From Chloracidobacterium sp. UBA3360 (lineage in GTDB: Bacteria > Acidobacteriota > Blastocatellia > Pyrinomonadales > Pyrinomonadaceae), in the NCBI GenBank assembly GCA_002360555.1, contig DEQS01000066.1, positions 1-7,215 on the forward strand: 7,215 nt of DNA, given 5' to 3'. This document shows, piece by piece, positions 6,256 to 7,215 of this stretch. Made by a program: the position numbers and the translations under genes. Below the pieces are notes generated by a model. It saw nothing but the letters and a program-made list of their open reading frames with translations. It was not told the origin of the DNA and ran no database searches. Position 1 is the stretch's first letter. Every line of letters starts with the position of its first letter.

Positions 6256-6290
6256 ATCTGAAATCTGAAATTTGAGATTTGGAATTTGAA
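6256..6290. repeat. Heptanucleotide tandem repeat, five copies
   Basis: Five consecutive 7-base units are visible: ATCTGAA, ATCTGAA, ATTTGAG, ATTTGGA and ATTTGAA, with consensus ATYTGAA. They lie between the rRNA terminator and the tgpA promoter candidate. Heptamer arrays of this kind occur in intergenic DNA of several bacterial groups, for example the short tandemly repeated sequences of cyanobacteria. The same ATTTGAA word occurs twice near the glnA start (844-850, 854-860). Confidence 0.8.
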
Positions 6291-6294
6291 ATAT

Positions 6295-6328
6295 AAAAAA
6301 ACCCGCTCATATTGAGCGGGCTTTTTTT
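6295..6328 (-). terminator. Rho-independent terminator of the rRNA operon
   Basis: CCCGCTCA (6302-6309) and TGAGCGGG (6313-6320) form a perfect 8-base GC-rich stem with a 3-base loop. Seven A residues (6295-6301) precede it and seven T residues (6322-6328) follow, so it is bidirectional in form. On the minus strand it lies just past the 5S 3' end and ends the rRNA transcript. Confidence 0.93.
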
Positions 6329-6336
6329 AATATAGA

Positions 6337-6451
6337 TCCGGCGACTTCCTACTTTCCCACAACTGAAAGCTGCAGTATCATCGGCTCCAACAGGCTTAAC
6401 TGCCGTGTTCGGGATGGGAACGGGTGTGACCCTGTCGACAAAATCACCGGA
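6337..6451 (-). rRNA. rrf: 5S ribosomal RNA
   Basis: The minus strand reads as a complete 5S rRNA of about 115 bases. The ends pair as helix I: the 5' UCCGGUGAU with the 3' GUCGCCGGA, nine pairs including G-U. Inside is the conserved CCCAUCCCGAACACGGCAGUUAAGCC region, and near the end GUGGGAAAGUAGG. Ends are set by the terminal helix and may be off by one or two bases. It is the last gene of a minus-strand rRNA operon, with the terminator directly downstream. Confidence 0.95.
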
Positions 6452-6589
6452 AAACTGGTTGCTTGGGCCGCCTAAAGGCGGAACACCGAGCTAAATTGTC
6501 AAAACTTAATATCTGATAACTGAATACATTGCAGTCCACTACTTTCTTCTTGCGTTGCTTGAAATAAATTTGCTTGTAAACAAGATTTA
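6452..6589 (-). other. 23S-5S internal transcribed spacer
   Basis: This 138-base spacer has no tRNA gene. It holds a hairpin CCGCC-TAAA-GGCGG (6468-6481) 17 bases upstream of the 5S end and a smaller CTTG-TAAA-CAAG hairpin (6573-6584) next to the 23S 3' end. Both are plausible RNase processing structures. Confidence 0.7.

Positions 6590-7215
<626 letters not shown>

Noticed and set aside
6452..6589. A tRNA gene in the 23S-5S spacer
   Set aside because: No cloverleaf, T-loop GGTTCGAATCC-like motif or CCA end is visible on either strand.

Overview
The window looks like a piece of an ordinary bacterial chromosome of moderate G+C content. It ends in a ribosomal RNA operon whose 23S and 5S genes lie on the minus strand. 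I infer an Acidobacteriota-like organism, perhaps the Blastocatellia/Pyrinomonadales group. This rests on the overall flavour of the small secreted protein, the TgpA-type protein and the intergenic repeats, not on a decisive marker. The partial 23S gene would settle the taxonomy.

Layout from left to right. Bases 1-828 (minus) hold the N-terminal 276 codons of a type I glutamine synthetase (glnA), cut by the window edge. Bases 829-1059 are an AT-rich divergent intergenic region with several inverted and direct repeats. Two short plus-strand genes follow, probably co-transcribed: a DUF1304-type four-helix membrane protein (1060-1440) and a zinc-ribbon protein with two membrane helices (1450-1968). 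The second ends in a CTAG that also contains the stop codon of the convergent minus-strand rimO (1965-3314). RimO is the radical-SAM methylthiotransferase that modifies ribosomal protein S12. A 156-base divergent region separates rimO from a small plus-strand secreted protein (3471-3947). That gene ends at a large 62-base palindrome and a T-rich stretch, which form its terminator and overlap the stop codon of the convergent minus-strand tgpA-like transglutaminase gene (4024-6207). Upstream of tgpA are a promoter candidate, a five-copy heptanucleotide tandem repeat, a strong hairpin terminator, the 5S rRNA gene, a 138-base spacer without tRNA, and the 3' end of the 23S rRNA gene running off the right edge.

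The genes do not form one pathway. They are housekeeping functions (nitrogen assimilation, ribosome modification, rRNA) mixed with envelope proteins. I see no mobile element, CRISPR array, phage gene or defence system. The points most worth a second look are the intergenic repeats (the 62-base palindrome with an internal 9-base ACA-led periodicity, and the heptad repeat), the stand-alone context of the transglutaminase, and the uncharacterised secreted and zinc-ribbon proteins.
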